A stretch of DNA of 5,587 nt from Dysgonomonas sp. (GTDB taxonomy: Bacteria; Bacteroidota; Bacteroidia; Bacteroidales; Dysgonomonadaceae). Every line of letters starts with the position of its first letter. The stretch's first letter is position 1. Positions 4,735 through 5,587 of this stretch are shown here, piece after piece. The notes under the pieces were generated by a model. It was not told the origin of the DNA. It was given only the letters and a program-made list of their open reading frames with translations, and did not search any database. Both the position numbers and the translations under genes were made by a program. The stretch is taken from positions 1 through 5,587 of the forward strand of contig DQAM01000251.1 of assembly GCA_003523545.1 (NCBI GenBank), in the 5' to 3' direction.

Positions 4735-5587
4735 ATGTTTAAGAAAACGAAAATTGTAGCTACAATTTCAGATTTACGTTGCGACGTTGATTTCATCAAA
4801 TCGTTGTATGATGCAGGTATCAATGCAGTGAGAATGAATTCGGCACACATGACAGAAGAAGGTTTCGTAAAGGTTATCACAAACACCAGAGCCGTATCTA
4901 ATACAATCGGTATTATGATGGATACAAAAGGCCCTGAAATCCGTACAACCGCTACCGAAACAGGTGAAAAGATTGTTGTAAATTCGGGAGACAAAATAAA
5001 AGTTATCGGTGACCCTGATGTAAAATCTAACAAAGATCAGGTTTCGGTTACATACCCAAGCATTGTGAAAGATGTGCCTGTCGGCAATACATTGCTTATC
5101 GACGATGGTGAAACTGCGCTTAAAGTAATAGATAAAACAGACAGCTATCTTCTTTGCGAAGTACAAAATAACGGTACTATCGGAAGCCGTAAAAGTGTAA
5201 ACATCCCGGGTGTAAGCGTTAATCTGCCATCTATCACAGAAAAAGATAAAAGAAGCATCGAGATTGCTATCAAGCATGGTGCGGACTTCATTGCCCACTC
5301 TTTCGTAAGAAGCAGAGAAGATGTTCTGGCTGTTCAAAGAATTCTTGACGAACACAACAGCAATATCAAAATCATCGCTAAAATCGAGAACCAGGAAGGT
5401 GTGGATAACATCGACGAGATATATGAAACAGCTTACGGGGTAATGGTTGCCCGTGGTGACTTAGGTATCGAAGTTCCTCAGGAAAACATACCGGGAATCC
5501 AGCGTCTGCTTATCCGTAAGGCTATCGAATACAAAAAACCTGTTATTGTTGCCACACAGATGCTTCACACGATGATCGAAAACCCAC
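4735..5587 (+). CDS. pyk: Pyruvate kinase, 3' end missing at window edge
   Basis: Pyruvate kinase transfers phosphate from phosphoenolpyruvate to ADP, making pyruvate and ATP, the last step of glycolysis. An open frame from the ATG at 4735 runs without a stop to the edge, giving 284 residues of an expected 470-480. It begins MFKKTKIVATISD, the start of the barrel domain. MDTKGPEIRT (62-71) is the ADP/K+ region. The lid (B) domain spans roughly 72-165. IIAKIENQEGV (213-223) holds catalytic Lys216 and the Mg ligand Glu218, and ARGDLGIEVP (239-248) holds the second Mg ligand Asp242. VATQMLHTMIENP ends the visible part. The barrel is incomplete and the C-terminal regulatory domain is missing. The usual RxNFSH motif reads RMNSAH (33-38), so one K+-binding serine is alanine. 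A weak TTAGG precedes the start. Confidence 0.97.
   Translation, partial: MFKKTKIVATISDLRCDVDFIKSLYDAGINAVRMNSAHMTEEGFVKVITNTRAVSNTIGIMMDTKGPEIRTTATETGEKIVVNSGDKIKVIGDPDVKSNKDQVSVTYPSIVKDVPVGNTLLIDDGETALKVIDKTDSYLLCEVQNNGTIGSRKSVNIPGVSVNLPSITEKDKRSIEIAIKHGADFIAHSFVRSREDVLAVQRILDEHNSNIKIIAKIENQEGVDNIDEIYETAYGVMVARGDLGIEVPQENIPGIQRLLIRKAIEYKKPVIVATQMLHTMIENP

Noticed and set aside
4774..5355. Long open frame on the minus strand (193 residues)
   Set aside because: It lies wholly antisense to pyk, whose sequence is unmistakable. The reverse translation is rich in Phe, Cys and Ile and shows no known motif: a shadow frame.

Overview
The window looks like chromosomal DNA from a member of the Bacteroidales (Bacteroidota). 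Three perfect TATCTTTG boxes and one TAACTTTG box fit the -7 consensus (TAnnTTTG) of the Bacteroidota housekeeping sigma factor. Shine-Dalgarno sequences are weak or absent at most starts, and intergenic DNA is very AT-rich. The long 638-residue PurF-like protein and the aroQ-pyk pair are, from memory, arrangements seen in Bacteroides/Parabacteroides/Dysgonomonas-type genomes. I cannot name the genus from this sequence alone.

Layout. 36-878 (minus) is kduI, the isomerase that acts on the 4-deoxy-5-keto-uronate released by polysaccharide lyases. 879-1264 is a 386-bp non-coding region between two divergent genes. It holds a likely kduI promoter with an adjoining dyad, a likely rightward promoter, a terminator-like hairpin pointing left, and an ~80-bp palindromic REP/MITE-like repeat. 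1265-2053 (plus) is a GH16 beta-glucanase lipoprotein. 2152-4068 (plus) is a large, divergent PurF-type glutamine amidotransferase/phosphoribosyltransferase with its own promoter and SD, closed by a strong intrinsic terminator at 4117-4156. 4279-4710 (plus) is aroQ (type II dehydroquinase), followed after 24 bp by pyk (pyruvate kinase), which runs off the right edge at 5587.

How the genes fit together. kduI and the GH16 enzyme form a small divergent carbohydrate-use module: uronate catabolism on one side and beta-glucan cleavage on the other. No SusC/SusD transporter, sulfatase, lyase or regulator is visible, so this is not a recognisable polysaccharide utilisation locus within the window. 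The right half is housekeeping: nucleotide-type amidotransfer, the shikimate pathway and lower glycolysis. aroQ and pyk are probably cotranscribed from the promoter at 4223-4230.

I found no CRISPR array, phage, insertion sequence, tRNA or rRNA, and no convincing undescribed multi-gene system. The points most worth a second look are the palindromic repeat, the orphan leftward terminator in the divergent region, and the non-canonical active-site motifs of the PurF-like protein.
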